From: Gammaproteobacteria bacterium
GTDB lineage: Bacteria; Pseudomonadota; Gammaproteobacteria; Steroidobacterales; PWYM01
Direction of reading: 5' to 3'
Length of the DNA: 39,105 nucleotides
Assembly: GCA_020832005.1 (NCBI GenBank)
Contig: JAFIFN010000022.1
Location: 1-39,105 of the forward strand
Shown here: positions 24,849 through 33,151 of the stretch, piece after piece
Numbering within the stretch: position 1 is the stretch's first letter
How the letters are laid out: the number at the start of each line of letters is the position of its first letter
Translations under genes and position numbers: made by a program
Notes under the pieces: generated by a model
Databases searched by the model: none
What the model saw: the letters and a program-made list of their open reading frames with translations, nothing else
What the model was told of the DNA's origin: nothing

Positions 24849-25835
24849 ATGTCGGCGCGCTCCGACGACCAGATGGGCCTGTTCAGCGGCGAGACGCCCG
24901 CCCTCGTGGCAGCCGCACCCGTGCCCGATGCCCTGCTGCGCCTGTCACAGGCATTGCCGCCCGGGTTTCGCCTCGGCACCTCCAGCTGGGCATTCCCCGG
25001 CTGGGCCGGACAGGTCTGGGCGCGCGACTACCCCGAGGCGGCACTCGCCCACCATGGCCTGTCCGCCTACGCGGCGCATCCGCTGCTTCGGACCGTGAGC
25101 ATCGATCGCAGCTACTATGCGCCGTTGAGTCCTTCCCAGTACCAGGCCTATGCGAAACAGGTGCCGGCGGATTTCCGCTTCGTGGTCAAGGCGCCGGCCG
25201 AACTGACCGCGCCGGTGCTGCGCCAGGCCTCGGTGCGCACCGGCCGGCGCGACAACCCGCGCTTTCTGGACCCCGACGTGGCGCGGCGCTGCCTGGTCGA
25301 ACCGGTGCTCGAGGGCCTGGGTGCGAGCCTCGGCCTGGTGCTGCTGCAGGTTCCGCCGATGCCAGATGCCTGGGTGCGCGACCCGCTGCCATTCGCCGAG
25401 CGCCTGGAAACCCTGCTGGCCAGCCTGCCGCCTGCGCTGCCGCGGGCGCTGGAGCTGCGCAATCCACAACTGCTGTGCGAGCCGGTGTTTGCTGCGCTGG
25501 AGCGCACCGGCAGCCTTTACTGCTTCACGGTGCACCCGGCCGCGCCGTCGATCGACGAGCAGCTCGCGCGCCTGCCCGCGACGCTGGCCGCGAGTGGCCC
25601 GCTGGTGCTGCGCTGGAATCTGCGCACCGGCGACAGTTATGAAGTCGCCAAGGCGCGCTTCGCCCCGTTCACTCACCTCCAGGCAGAGGATCGCAGCAAC
25701 CGTCCAGCCATTGCGGCGATGTGCCGGCGGGCGCTGGCTGCCGGTCGCCCCGCCTACGTGATTGCCAACAACAAGGCTGAGGGCTGTGCGCCGCAGACGC
25801 TGTTCCGCCTGGCCGAGGAGATCGTCGGCAGCTAG
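24849..25835 (+). CDS. DUF72 domain protein (YecE family)
   Basis: A 328-residue cytoplasmic protein of the DUF72/YecE family, predicted TIM-barrel-like and of unknown biochemical role. Recognisable parts are FRLGTSSWAFPGWAGQVW at ~38-55, the RTVSIDRSYYAPLSPSQY region, FRFVVKAPAELTAP, and the C-terminal YVIANNKAEGCAPQTLFRLAEEI, whose NNKAEG block is highly conserved. It starts 28 bp after the NnrU gene and ends 42 bp before the convergent patatin gene. The gap between them contains only short CCGG-type hairpins. Confidence 0.9.
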   Translation: MSARSDDQMGLFSGETPALVAAAPVPDALLRLSQALPPGFRLGTSSWAFPGWAGQVWARDYPEAALAHHGLSAYAAHPLLRTVSIDRSYYAPLSPSQYQAYAKQVPADFRFVVKAPAELTAPVLRQASVRTGRRDNPRFLDPDVARRCLVEPVLEGLGASLGLVLLQVPPMPDAWVRDPLPFAERLETLLASLPPALPRALELRNPQLLCEPVFAALERTGSLYCFTVHPAAPSIDEQLARLPATLAASGPLVLRWNLRTGDSYEVAKARFAPFTHLQAEDRSNRPAIAAMCRRALAAGRPAYVIANNKAEGCAPQTLFRLAEEIVGS

Positions 25836-25877
25836 CCGCCGGCCGGATTTCGCCGGTGTTCCGGGAGACGCCCGGAT

Positions 25878-26924
25878 TCAGTCTGGCCCGCCGCCCTCCA
25901 CACGCCCATCCCCGGGCAGCGCGTAGGTGGGTGCCCAGTCCTCCAGCGCCAGCGTGGTCGCATGCCCAAGGTCCTGGTAGTGCGCGTCCAGGAACGCCCC
26001 GGCCTTGCTTCGGCCGGCATCGCGCAGCCGCGTCAGGAACGTCCAGCGCGTATCGAACTTGCTGCGCACCCCCAAGCCACTGGTCACCTCCTCGGCGCCG
26101 ATCATGTGCAGGAATACCTCCACCAGCTGTCCCGAGGTGGCCCAGCCATGTTCGACCAGGCGGTTGAGGTGCGCAATGCTGCGAATCTCGCGCATCAGGC
26201 TGGCATTGAAGGTGATCTCGTTGACACGGTCGTCTATGGCCTCGGCGCCCCGCGGCAGTGTTTCCCGGCGGGTCGGGTTGATCTGGACGATCAGCACGTC
26301 GCTGGCATCGCAGCCGGTGAGCAGCGGCTCGAGTACCGGATTGCCCATGAACCCGCCATCCCAGAAGTAGTCATCACCGATGCGCACGGCATGGTGAAGC
26401 CGCGGCAGGCACGCTGAAGCGAGCAGGCTCTCGACGGTCAGCTCCGGTGTGGTGAAGATCTTCAACGCGCCACTGCGCACATTGGTGGCGCTGATGAACA
26501 AGCTGATGGCAGTACAGTCGCGCAGCTGGTCAAAGTCTATGGTCTGCTCGAGCGTGCGCCGCAGCGGGTCGAGGTTCAACGGATTGACGTCATAGGGCGA
26601 GGCCAGCCGCGCGAGGCCCTCCATCCACATGACCCATGGCGCCCACGGACTGGCGGCAGCCTGGCTGAATGGACTGAAGGCACCGAAGCGACTGATCGTG
26701 CGCCAGAACTCATGCAGCGCTGCACGCGCGCCCTCTACGCCCTCGCGTTGCAGGCCCGCGGCCAGCACGGCGGCATTCAGCGCGCCTGCGCTGGTACCGC
26801 TGATCGCGGTGATGCGCAGTCGCGGGTCCTCCAGCAACCGGTCGAGTACGCCCCAGGTGAAGGCGCCGTGGGCACCGCCGCCCTGCAGTGCCAGCGTGAT
26901 GTTGCGTGGTTGGGCTTCAGGCAT
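25878..26924 (-). CDS. Patatin-like phospholipase
   Basis: A 348-residue predicted lipid acyl hydrolase. The patatin signature is complete: the oxyanion glycine-rich loop LALQGGGAHGAFTWG (~11-25), the nucleophile elbow GTSAG with Ser45, and the catalytic Asp in YFWDGGFMGNP. There is no signal peptide, so it is cytoplasmic or membrane-peripheral. It begins 8 bp after the 3-hydroxybutyrate dehydrogenase gene on the same strand. A bdhA-patatin operon (bdhA-patD) is known from Legionella pneumophila, where it is connected with polyhydroxybutyrate metabolism. A role on PHB granules or membrane lipids is inference. Confidence 0.9.
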   Translation of the reverse strand: MPEAQPRNITLALQGGGAHGAFTWGVLDRLLEDPRLRITAISGTSAGALNAAVLAAGLQREGVEGARAALHEFWRTISRFGAFSPFSQAAASPWAPWVMWMEGLARLASPYDVNPLNLDPLRRTLEQTIDFDQLRDCTAISLFISATNVRSGALKIFTTPELTVESLLASACLPRLHHAVRIGDDYFWDGGFMGNPVLEPLLTGCDASDVLIVQINPTRRETLPRGAEAIDDRVNEITFNASLMREIRSIAHLNRLVEHGWATSGQLVEVFLHMIGAEEVTSGLGVRSKFDTRWTFLTRLRDAGRSKAGAFLDAHYQDLGHATTLALEDWAPTYALPGDGRVEGGGPD

Positions 26925-26932
26925 CCCGGAGG

Positions 26933-27715
26933 CTATTCCATGACCCAGCCGTTGCTCACGACCAGCGACTGGCCGGTCAGCGCGGCGGTCGGGAAGGCTG
27001 CCAGGAACACGGCCGTGCGTGCGACATCGTCGAGCGTCGTGAACTCACCGTTAACGGTGTCCTTGAGCATCACCGTGCTGATGACTTCCTCCTCGCTGAT
27101 GCCCAGCTCGGCGGCCTGCTCCGGGATCTGTCGGTCCACCAGGGGTGTGCGTACGAAGCCCGGGCAGATGACGTTCGCGCGGATGCCGTCGGCGGCGCCT
27201 TCGCGCGCAATCACGCGGGCCAGTCCAAGCAGCCCGTGCTTGGCGGCCACGTATGGCGCCTTCAGTGGTGATGCGACTTTTGAGTGCACCGAGCCCATCA
27301 GGATGATCGCGCCACCGCGGGCGCGGCGCCGCATCACCCGCATGCAGGCACGGCTTGTCAGAAACGCACCATCGAGGTGGATCTTCATGACCCGCTGCCA
27401 GACAGCGTAGTCCAGGTCGACGATGGGGGCGATATGCTGGATTCCGGCATTGCTGACCAGCACGTCGAGGCCGCCCCAGGCCTCGTCGAGCTGTGCGACG
27501 CCCGCGTCCACCTGCGACTCGGAGGTCACATCCATGTTCAGGGCCATGCCGCTGCCCGGCGCACCATCCATGGCTGACACCGTGTCTTCCGCGGCAGCGA
27601 CATCGATGTCGCCGACACCGACACGCGCGCCGTCACGGGCGAGAGCCAGCGCGATCTCGCGCCCGATGCCACTGCCTGCGCCGGTGACCAGAGCCACCCG
27701 CCCGTCTAGCAACAT
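26933..27715 (-). CDS. bdhA: 3-hydroxybutyrate dehydrogenase (short-chain dehydrogenase)
   Basis: A 260-residue NAD-dependent SDR enzyme expected to interconvert 3-hydroxybutyrate and acetoacetate. The cofactor motif TGAGSGIG is at 11-18, NAGIQH follows the fourth strand, and the catalytic YVAAKHG (Tyr-x3-Lys) is intact. GIRANVICPGFVRTPLVDRQIPEQA is typical of bacterial BdhA. ATG 27715 is preferred because GGAGG lies 8 nt upstream; ATG 27730 has its Shine-Dalgarno only 2 nt away. It is the first gene of a bdhA-patatin pair. No phaC or phaZ is in the window, so a PHB link is suggested by family only; other SDR substrates are possible. Confidence 0.85.
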   Translation of the reverse strand: MLLDGRVALVTGAGSGIGREIALALARDGARVGVGDIDVAAAEDTVSAMDGAPGSGMALNMDVTSESQVDAGVAQLDEAWGGLDVLVSNAGIQHIAPIVDLDYAVWQRVMKIHLDGAFLTSRACMRVMRRRARGGAIILMGSVHSKVASPLKAPYVAAKHGLLGLARVIAREGAADGIRANVICPGFVRTPLVDRQIPEQAAELGISEEEVISTVMLKDTVNGEFTTLDDVARTAVFLAAFPTAALTGQSLVVSNGWVME

Positions 27716-27742
27716 GTTCGCATCCTCCATGACTCCTTATGA

Positions 27743-27775
27743 GCTGCACCGCTCAGCCACGGCCAGCGCTGCAGC
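27743..27775 (-). terminator. Hairpin between tatC and bdhA
   Basis: GCTGCA (27743-27748) pairs with TGCAGC (27770-27775), and inside it CGCT (27750-27753) pairs with AGCG (27765-27768). It fills most of the 65-bp gap between tatC and bdhA on the minus strand. Without a T-run it is a weak terminator candidate separating the tat and bdhA units. Confidence 0.35.
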
Positions 27776-27780
27776 CCGCA

Positions 27781-28599
27781 TCAGGTGCCCGCGTCCGCCT
27801 CGCTGCTGTCGGCAACATCCTTTTCCGGCCCGAACAGCCGGGCCATGATCAAGCCGATCTCGTAGAGGATGTACACCGGCACCGCCAGCAGGGTCTGCGA
27901 GATGATATCGGGCGGCGTGAGCACCATGCCGACGACGAAACAGCCAAGAAACACATACGGGCGGTAGGAGCCCAGTCGCTCGACCGTGGTGAAGCCCGTC
28001 CAGACCAGCAGCACGGTGGCAATCGGTACTTCGAAGGCGATGCCGAAGGCAAAGAACAGCGTCAGCACGAAATCCAGATACATGCCGATGTCGGTGGACA
28101 CCGTGACACCCTGGGGCGCCACCGCGGTGAAGAATGCGAACATCAGCGGAAAGACCACGTAGTAGGCGAAGGCCACGCCTAGGTAGAACAACGCGATGCT
28201 GGAGATCAGCAGTGGCACGCCAAGGCGTTTTTCGCGCCGATACAGGCCTGGCGCCACGAACGCCCAGATCTGGTAGATCACGACCGGCATGGCGACAAAC
28301 ATCGCCAGAAAGAAGGTGAGCTTGAATGGCGTGAGGAACGGTGAGGCCACGCCGATGGCGACCATGCTGGCGCCTTCGGGGAGTTGGCCCATGAGCGGAC
28401 GGGCGACCAGCGTAAACAGCCGCTCCGAGAAAGGCACCATTGCCACGAACACCACCAGCACCGCGAGCACGGCCTTGAGCAGCCGGTCACGCAGCTCCAC
28501 CAGGTGGGAGATCAGCGTGCCCTCGGCGAGCTCCTCCTCGGCGGGCGTGGCCCCCGGCGCTGGCTCGCTGGCGGATTTTTTCCTGCGCTTGAACATCAC
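27781..28599 (-). CDS. tatC: Sec-independent (Tat) translocase subunit TatC
   Basis: A 272-residue inner-membrane protein with six helices, the receptor core of the twin-arginine translocase that recognises RR signal peptides. After a charged ~30-residue N-terminal extension comes the conserved LISHLVELRDRLLKAV, then FLTPFKLTFFLAMFVAMP, VIYQIWAFVAPGLYRREKR and FGIAFEVPIATVLLVW. Its ATG overlaps the tatB stop by four bases. It is the last gene of tatABC. Confidence 0.97.
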   Translation of the reverse strand: MMFKRRKKSASEPAPGATPAEEELAEGTLISHLVELRDRLLKAVLAVLVVFVAMVPFSERLFTLVARPLMGQLPEGASMVAIGVASPFLTPFKLTFFLAMFVAMPVVIYQIWAFVAPGLYRREKRLGVPLLISSIALFYLGVAFAYYVVFPLMFAFFTAVAPQGVTVSTDIGMYLDFVLTLFFAFGIAFEVPIATVLLVWTGFTTVERLGSYRPYVFLGCFVVGMVLTPPDIISQTLLAVPVYILYEIGLIMARLFGPEKDVADSSEADAGT

Positions 28600-29090
28600 G
28601 CGCCGCGTGTTGCGTCTTTGCGTTGATCATCCGCTGACGCGCTTGCCGGGGCAGCGGGCTTTGTGGCCTCGGGCTTCACCTCGGCAGGGGCTGCGTGTGT
28701 GTCCGCCGGGGCTGCGGGATCTTCGGGGAACGCGGAGTCGGCAGTCGACACGGGTGCGGCATCGGCAGGACTCACCGGTTCGTCGGCGTCCGAAGCAGGC
28801 CCGCCGTGGTGCCCGTGGGCCGTCTCGCCGGGCGACTGATCGCTTGCTGTCGCGGACTGGCTGCCCTGTGCAGCGGGTTTTTTCGTCTGCTCGCGCTTGC
28901 GTTCGGCATCGCGCCGTTCGCTCAAGTCGAGCTCGTGCTCGATCTGCCAGCGCAGCTGGGACGCGGTACGCCGCGCCTGCCTGAGCCAACGGCCGAGCTG
29001 GCCGACCACGCGCGGCAAACGCTCTGGGCCAAGGATCAGGAGTCCCAGGCCGGCGATGATCAGCAGTTCCCAGAAGCCGACGTCGAACAT
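28596..29090 (-). CDS. tatB: Tat translocase subunit TatB
   Basis: A 164-residue subunit with one N-terminal membrane helix (MFDVGFWELLIIAGLGLLIL), the hinge GPERLPRVVGQLGRWLRQAR and an amphipathic helix. From about residue 70 on it is a low-complexity tail rich in Ala, Pro, Asp and Glu with scattered His. The motif GFWELLIIAGLGLLILGPERLP distinguishes TatB from TatA. It sits 3 bp downstream of tatA and overlaps tatC. Confidence 0.95.
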   Translation of the reverse strand: MFDVGFWELLIIAGLGLLILGPERLPRVVGQLGRWLRQARRTASQLRWQIEHELDLSERRDAERKREQTKKPAAQGSQSATASDQSPGETAHGHHGGPASDADEPVSPADAAPVSTADSAFPEDPAAPADTHAAPAEVKPEATKPAAPASASADDQRKDATRGA

Positions 29091-29093
29091 GGA

Positions 29094-29366
29094 TCAGCCG
29101 GAGCTTTCTTTCCTGTGTTCCTCGCGCTTCTCGCCGGGCTCGAAGTCAGCGTCGGGCTGCTTGCTGCCAAGCTGCCTGGGTGGATCCGAGTCGGCGGGAT
29201 CATCCTCATCACTACTACCGACCTTGTCGTCCATGGCCTTGCGGAAGCTTTTGACCGCGCTGCCAAGGTCGCCGCCCATGCCCTTGAGCTTCTTGGTGCC
29301 AAAGATCAGCACGACGATGAGCAGCACGATGAGGAGCTGCCAGAGGCTGATACCGCTGATTCCCAT
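29094..29366 (-). CDS. tatA: Tat translocase pore subunit TatA
   Basis: A 90-residue protein with a short membrane helix ([16 protein letters not shown]), the conserved [20 protein letters not shown] amphipathic region and a charged tail. TatA oligomers form the transport path. It is the first gene of tatABC; ATG 29366 follows AAAGGA on the minus strand. A possible -10 (TATCAT, plus-strand positions 29399-29404) lies upstream in the gap to dtd, with no good -35. The DUF1838 protein at 1154 and possibly the TRAP binding protein at 30152 are local candidate substrates. Confidence 0.95.
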   Translation of the reverse strand: MGISGISLWQLLIVLLIVVLIFGTKKLKGMGGDLGSAVKSFRKAMDDKVGSSDEDDPADSDPPRQLGSKQPDADFEPGEKREEHRKESSG

Positions 29367-29432
29367 GTTCCTTTCTCCAGGGGTCGCTAGGACCCTCCAT
29401 GATACGTCAACACGCCCGTGCGTATTCGTCCC

Positions 29433-29888
29433 TCAAGGGGCATCGTCGGGTCGCACCTGCAGCCAGAACGTCACCGGCCCGTCATTGCACAGGCGCACCT
29501 GCATGTCTGCGCCGAACTTCCCTGTACTCACCTGCGGATATCGTGCCCGCACGGCCTGCTCGAAAGCGACGAACAGGGTCTCACCTTGCTGCGCGTCCGC
29601 TGCGGGCGTAAAGCTCGGTCGATTGCCGCGCCGCGTGTCGGCCGCCAGGGTGAATTGCGGCACCAGCAGCAGCTCGCCGCCGATGGCCCTGACGTCCAGG
29701 TTCATGCGCCCGTCACCATCGGCGAATACGCGGTAGGCCACCAGGCGTTCGGCCAGCCGGGCCGCCTGGCCTGCAGCATCACCGCGCTCCACGCCGACCA
29801 GCACCATCAGACCCCGGCCAATGGCCGCCAGCTCGCGGCCGGCCACACTCACCGACGCGCTGCTGACCCGCTGAAGCAGGGCGATCAT
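29433..29888 (-). CDS. dtd: D-aminoacyl-tRNA deacylase
   Basis: A 151-residue proofreading enzyme that removes D-amino acids wrongly attached to tRNA. Recognisable motifs are the N-terminal [36 protein letters not shown] and the C-terminal [11 protein letters not shown] that contains the Gly-cisPro dipeptide. The start at ATG 29888 fits the family (about 145 residues); the frame is open 44 codons further upstream, but that stretch has no family similarity. It is followed by tatA on the same strand with a 66-bp gap, and its neighbour on the other side is divergent. Confidence 0.95.
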   Translation of the reverse strand: MIALLQRVSSASVSVAGRELAAIGRGLMVLVGVERGDAAGQAARLAERLVAYRVFADGDGRMNLDVRAIGGELLLVPQFTLAADTRRGNRPSFTPAADAQQGETLFVAFEQAVRARYPQVSTGKFGADMQVRLCNDGPVTFWLQVRPDDAP

Positions 29889-30027
29889 GATCCTGGCTCT
29901 TCCTCCGACATTCGTCGCTGCCCATAAGTGCCGGCCTGGGGCATTCTGGCCGCGAAGCATGTCAGCAACCGCGGCCCAGCGGCAACCCGGCATGGAGGCC
30001 GGGCGGCGTGTTTCAGCCACGGATGGG

Positions 30028-30055
30028 GGCCCCGGCCGCGCGCCGGGGCCATTTT
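30028..30055 (+). terminator. Terminator-like hairpin with no gene ahead of it
   Basis: GGCCCCGGC (30028-30036) pairs perfectly with GCCGGGGCC (30042-30050) around a CGCGC loop and is followed by ATTTT on the plus strand. It stands in the 263-bp divergent gap between dtd and the TRAP binding-protein gene, about 100 nt before the latter's start. There is no plus-strand gene for it to end, so it could be a leader attenuator or the end of a short RNA. Nothing else is recognisable in 29889-30151. Confidence 0.5.
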
Positions 30056-30151
30056 CGTGCCGGCGCTGTCATGAAGACCGTGCCTCTGCTATCAATAGTC
30101 CCCTGCGATCACTGCAGCAATGCCTGCGAACACCCGGGAGCCATCCTGCCG

Positions 30152-31270
30152 ATGAAACGACGTGCCTTCGTGACCACTCTCGGCGCCGCCGGCCTGGCAG
30201 CCTGTGCGGCCGAACAGGGCGATGCGCCCGCGGGTGAGCAGCAGCGCTTCAGCTGGCGGATGGTCACCACCTGGCCGCCGAATTTCCCCGGCCTGGGCAC
30301 GGGCGCGGCGAACCTGGCCAGGCTGATCGGCGAGGCCAGCGGCGGACGCCTGCGCATCCAGGTCCTGGCCGCCGGCGAGCTGGTGCCGGCCTTCGAGGTC
30401 TTCGACACCGTCTCGCGGGGCACGGCCGAGATGGGCCATGGCGCCTCGTACTACTGGCGCAGCCGCAGTGAAGCCGCGCAGCTGTTCACCTCCGTGCCCT
30501 TCGGTCTCAATGCCCAGGAGATGGATGCCTGGCTGTACTACGGCGGCGGTCTGGACCTGTGGCGCGAGGTGTATGCGCCCTTCGGTGTCGTGCCGTTTCC
30601 CGCCGGCAACACCGGCGTGCAGATGGGCGGCTGGTTTCGTCGCGAGATCAACTCGCCGGCCGATCTCCAGGGCCTGCGCATGCGCATCCCCGGACTCGGC
30701 GGAGAGGTGCTGCGCCGCGCCGGGGGCACGCCGGTCACGCTGCCCGGTTCGGAGATCTTCACGACGCTGCAGCGCGGCGGCATCGAGGCCGCCGAGTGGG
30801 TCGGCCCCTACAACGACGTGGCCTTCGGCCTGCACCAGGCGGCCCGCTACTATTACTACCCGGGCTGGCAGGAGCCCGGGCCGACGCTGGAGTGCATCGT
30901 CAACCAGCGCGCCTGGGCATCGCTGCCGGCCGATCTGCAGGCCATCGTGCGCATCGCCTGCCAGGCCATCAACTGCGACATGCTGGCCGAGTACGCCGCC
31001 CGCAATGCACGCGCCCTGCGCCAGCTGCTCGACGAGGGTCGCATCGAGCTCAGGCGTTTCCCCGACAGCGTGCTTGCGAGGTTGCGCGATGTCAGTGAAC
31101 GCCTGATGGCGGATCTCGCTGAGCGCGACGAGGTATTCGCCCGCGTGTGGGCCTCACAACGTGACTTCCGAACACTCTCCGCCCCCTGGCAGGCCATTTC
31201 TGAACAGGCGGTGCTCGAGATGCGTGACTCAGGCGGCCCCCCCGCCGGCGCGACCGACGCTCAGCCGTAG
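30152..31270 (+). CDS. TRAP transporter solute-binding protein (DctP family), lipoprotein
   Basis: A 372-residue periplasmic binding protein that captures a substrate, probably a carboxylate, for a TRAP transporter. The N-terminus KRRAFVTTLGAAGLAAC combines a twin-arginine-like pair with a lipobox, so it is probably an exported lipoprotein. DctP features include FSWRMVTTWPPNFPGLGTG, VFDTVSRGTAEMGHGASYYW, LQGLRMRIPGLGGEVLRRAGG and WVGPYNDVAFGL; the YYYYPGWQEPG stretch recalls the TakP-type oxo-acid binding branch. ATG 30152 has GGGAG upstream; ATG 30071 would add a Cys-rich stretch without a ribosome-binding site. It converges on the permease gene with a 10-bp overlap of the 3' ends. Confidence 0.9.
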   Translation: MKRRAFVTTLGAAGLAACAAEQGDAPAGEQQRFSWRMVTTWPPNFPGLGTGAANLARLIGEASGGRLRIQVLAAGELVPAFEVFDTVSRGTAEMGHGASYYWRSRSEAAQLFTSVPFGLNAQEMDAWLYYGGGLDLWREVYAPFGVVPFPAGNTGVQMGGWFRREINSPADLQGLRMRIPGLGGEVLRRAGGTPVTLPGSEIFTTLQRGGIEAAEWVGPYNDVAFGLHQAARYYYYPGWQEPGPTLECIVNQRAWASLPADLQAIVRIACQAINCDMLAEYAARNARALRQLLDEGRIELRRFPDSVLARLRDVSERLMADLAERDEVFARVWASQRDFRTLSAPWQAISEQAVLEMRDSGGPPAGATDAQP

Positions 31271-32637
31271 AGCCGCTCCGGCAGCCAGGTCGCAAGCTGC
31301 GGCCATGCGGCGAGGATGGCCAGCATCAGCAGCTGCAATGCGACGAACGGCATGGCGCCGCGATAGATGTCCTTCGTCTCCAGCGTCGGCGGCGCCACCC
31401 CGCGCAGGTAAAACAGCGCAAAGCCGAACGGCGGGGTCAGAAACGAGGTCTGCAGATTGATGGCGATCATGATGCCCAGCCAGACCGGATCCACGCCCAT
31501 CATCAGCAGGATCGGCCCCACGATGGGCACGACCACGAACGTGATCTCGATGAAGTCGAGCACGAAGCCCAGCAGAAACATCGCCAGCATGACCGCGAGC
31601 ATCGCGCCAGCCACGCCGCCGGGCAGCCCGGTGAGCAGGCGATGCACCAGCTCATCGCCGCCGAAGCCGCGAAAGGCCAGCGAGAACAGCGACGCGCCGA
31701 TCAGGATCAGGAACACCATGGCACTGATCCGTACGGTGCTGCCGGTCACTTCCCGCAGACGCCCGAGCGTGAACTGGCCGCGGCCGGCGGCCAGCAACAG
31801 GGCACCCAGCGCGCCGACACCGGCGGCTTCCGTCGGCGTGGCCAGCCCGCCGATGATCGAACCCAGTACGGCGAGCACCAGCGCCAGCGGCGGTACCAGT
31901 GCGCCCAGCAGACGCCAGCTGACGCGGCGTGTGCCCTCGGGCAGGGGCGCTTGCGGCATGCTGGCAGGCTGGATCAGCGCGCGCAGACTCAGGTAGGCGA
32001 TATACAGCCCGACCAGCAGCACGCCCGGGATCAGCGCGCCGGCAAACAGGTCGCCCACGGCCACCGTTTTCGGCGAGAAGATGCCCTGCTGAAGCTGCGC
32101 CTGCTGGTAGGCCGAGGAAAGTACATCGCCAAGCAGGACCAGGATGATCGATGGCGGCACGATCTGCCCCAGCGTGCCCGCCGCGCAGATCGTGCCTGCG
32201 GCGATCCCCGGCCGGTAGCCGTTTCGCAGCATCGTCGGCAGCGCCAGCAGCCCCATGGTCACCACCGTGGCGCCGACGATGCCCGTGCTGGCCGCAAGCA
32301 GCAGCCCGACGACCATGACGGCAATGCCCAGGCCGCCGTGCATCCCGGTGAACACGCGCCCGAGACTGTCGAGCAGGTCCTCGGCCAGTCGGGCGCGCTC
32401 GAGCATCACGCCCATGAACACGAACAGCGGGACGGCGACCAGGGTCTCGTTGGTCATGATGCCGAACACGCGATTGGGCATGCTTGCCAGCAGCACCAGG
32501 TCAAAGCTGCCCGTGACGACGCCGATCAGTGCAAACCACAGCGACACACCGGCCAGCGTGAACGCCACCGGGAAGCCGGCCATCAGCGCGAGCACCACGC
32601 TGAAGAACATCACGATGGCGATCCAGCCCAAGCTCAA
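31261..32637 (-). CDS. TRAP transporter large permease (DctM family)
   Basis: A 458-residue inner-membrane transporter with about 12-13 helices that uses the Na+ or H+ gradient to import the ligand delivered by the binding protein. Typical blocks are VVLALMAGFPVAFTLAGVSL at the N-terminus, FVFMGVMLERARLAEDLL, the ASTGIVGATVVTMGLLALP helix, AAGTLGQIVPPSIILVLLGD, and FLTPPFGFALFYLRGVAPP near the end. Translation appears to begin with TTG at 32637, overlapping the stop of the small-permease gene (TTGA). It is the last gene of the run and overlaps the convergent binding-protein gene by 10 bp. Confidence 0.92.
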   Translation of the reverse strand: MSLGWIAIVMFFSVVLALMAGFPVAFTLAGVSLWFALIGVVTGSFDLVLLASMPNRVFGIMTNETLVAVPLFVFMGVMLERARLAEDLLDSLGRVFTGMHGGLGIAVMVVGLLLAASTGIVGATVVTMGLLALPTMLRNGYRPGIAAGTICAAGTLGQIVPPSIILVLLGDVLSSAYQQAQLQQGIFSPKTVAVGDLFAGALIPGVLLVGLYIAYLSLRALIQPASMPQAPLPEGTRRVSWRLLGALVPPLALVLAVLGSIIGGLATPTEAAGVGALGALLLAAGRGQFTLGRLREVTGSTVRISAMVFLILIGASLFSLAFRGFGGDELVHRLLTGLPGGVAGAMLAVMLAMFLLGFVLDFIEITFVVVPIVGPILLMMGVDPVWLGIMIAINLQTSFLTPPFGFALFYLRGVAPPTLETKDIYRGAMPFVALQLLMLAILAAWPQLATWLPERLYG

Positions 32638-33151
32638 GTCCCCGGGGCGCGATGGCCGCGCAGGCCGGCGAGGTCGCGAATCGCCAGTGCCACCCCCTGC
32701 AGCAGCAGCAGGGCGGCCGTGAGCGGAATCACCGACTTGAGCAGCGGCGTGAACGGGTAAGGCAGACCGCCGGCTTCACGTGACTGTTCGCGGAAACGCC
32801 AGGCGTCATGCACGTAGTCCAGGCTCTGGACGAACAGAAAGATGCAGACGGGGGCGAGAAACACCAGTGTCCCGATGATGCGCACAGCGCCCGTCGCCTC
32901 TCGGTCATTGCGCGATACAGGATATCCACTCGTACATGCTCGTCGCGCTGCAGCGTCCAGGCCGCTGCGAGCATGAACGCTGTGCCATGCAGCCAGGTCA
33001 CCGACTCCTGCATCCAGATCCAGCCGATGCCGAACACATAGCGCAGCAACACGACCGTGCACATCAGCAGCACCATCAGCAGCGCCAGCCAGGCCACGGC
33101 GCGACCCAGCCGGTCGCACACCGCGTCGATGACGCCCAGCATCCGCATCAT
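32634..33151 (-). pseudogene. TRAP transporter small permease (DctQ family), frameshifted
   Basis: Two reading frames together make one normal small permease of about 172 residues with four helices. The first frame (from ATG 33151) gives LALLMVLLMCTVVLLRYVFG, ESVTWLHGTAFMLAAAWTL and HVRVDILYRAMTERRRAL, then turns into nonsense. The second frame continues with VRIIGTLVFLAPVCIFLFVQ and PLTAALLLLQGVALAIRDLAG and ends at TGA 32634-32636. Adding a single C near plus-strand position 32885 would rejoin the frames (…RRRALVRIIG…), so a one-base deletion or a sequencing error is likely. The start overlaps the TPR gene stop (ATGA), and the end overlaps the large-permease start. Confidence 0.82.

Noticed and set aside
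31642-32760. Plus-strand open frame of 372 codons opposite the TRAP permease genes
   Set aside because: Gln/His/Arg-rich low-complexity translation, as expected for the complement of membrane-protein codons.
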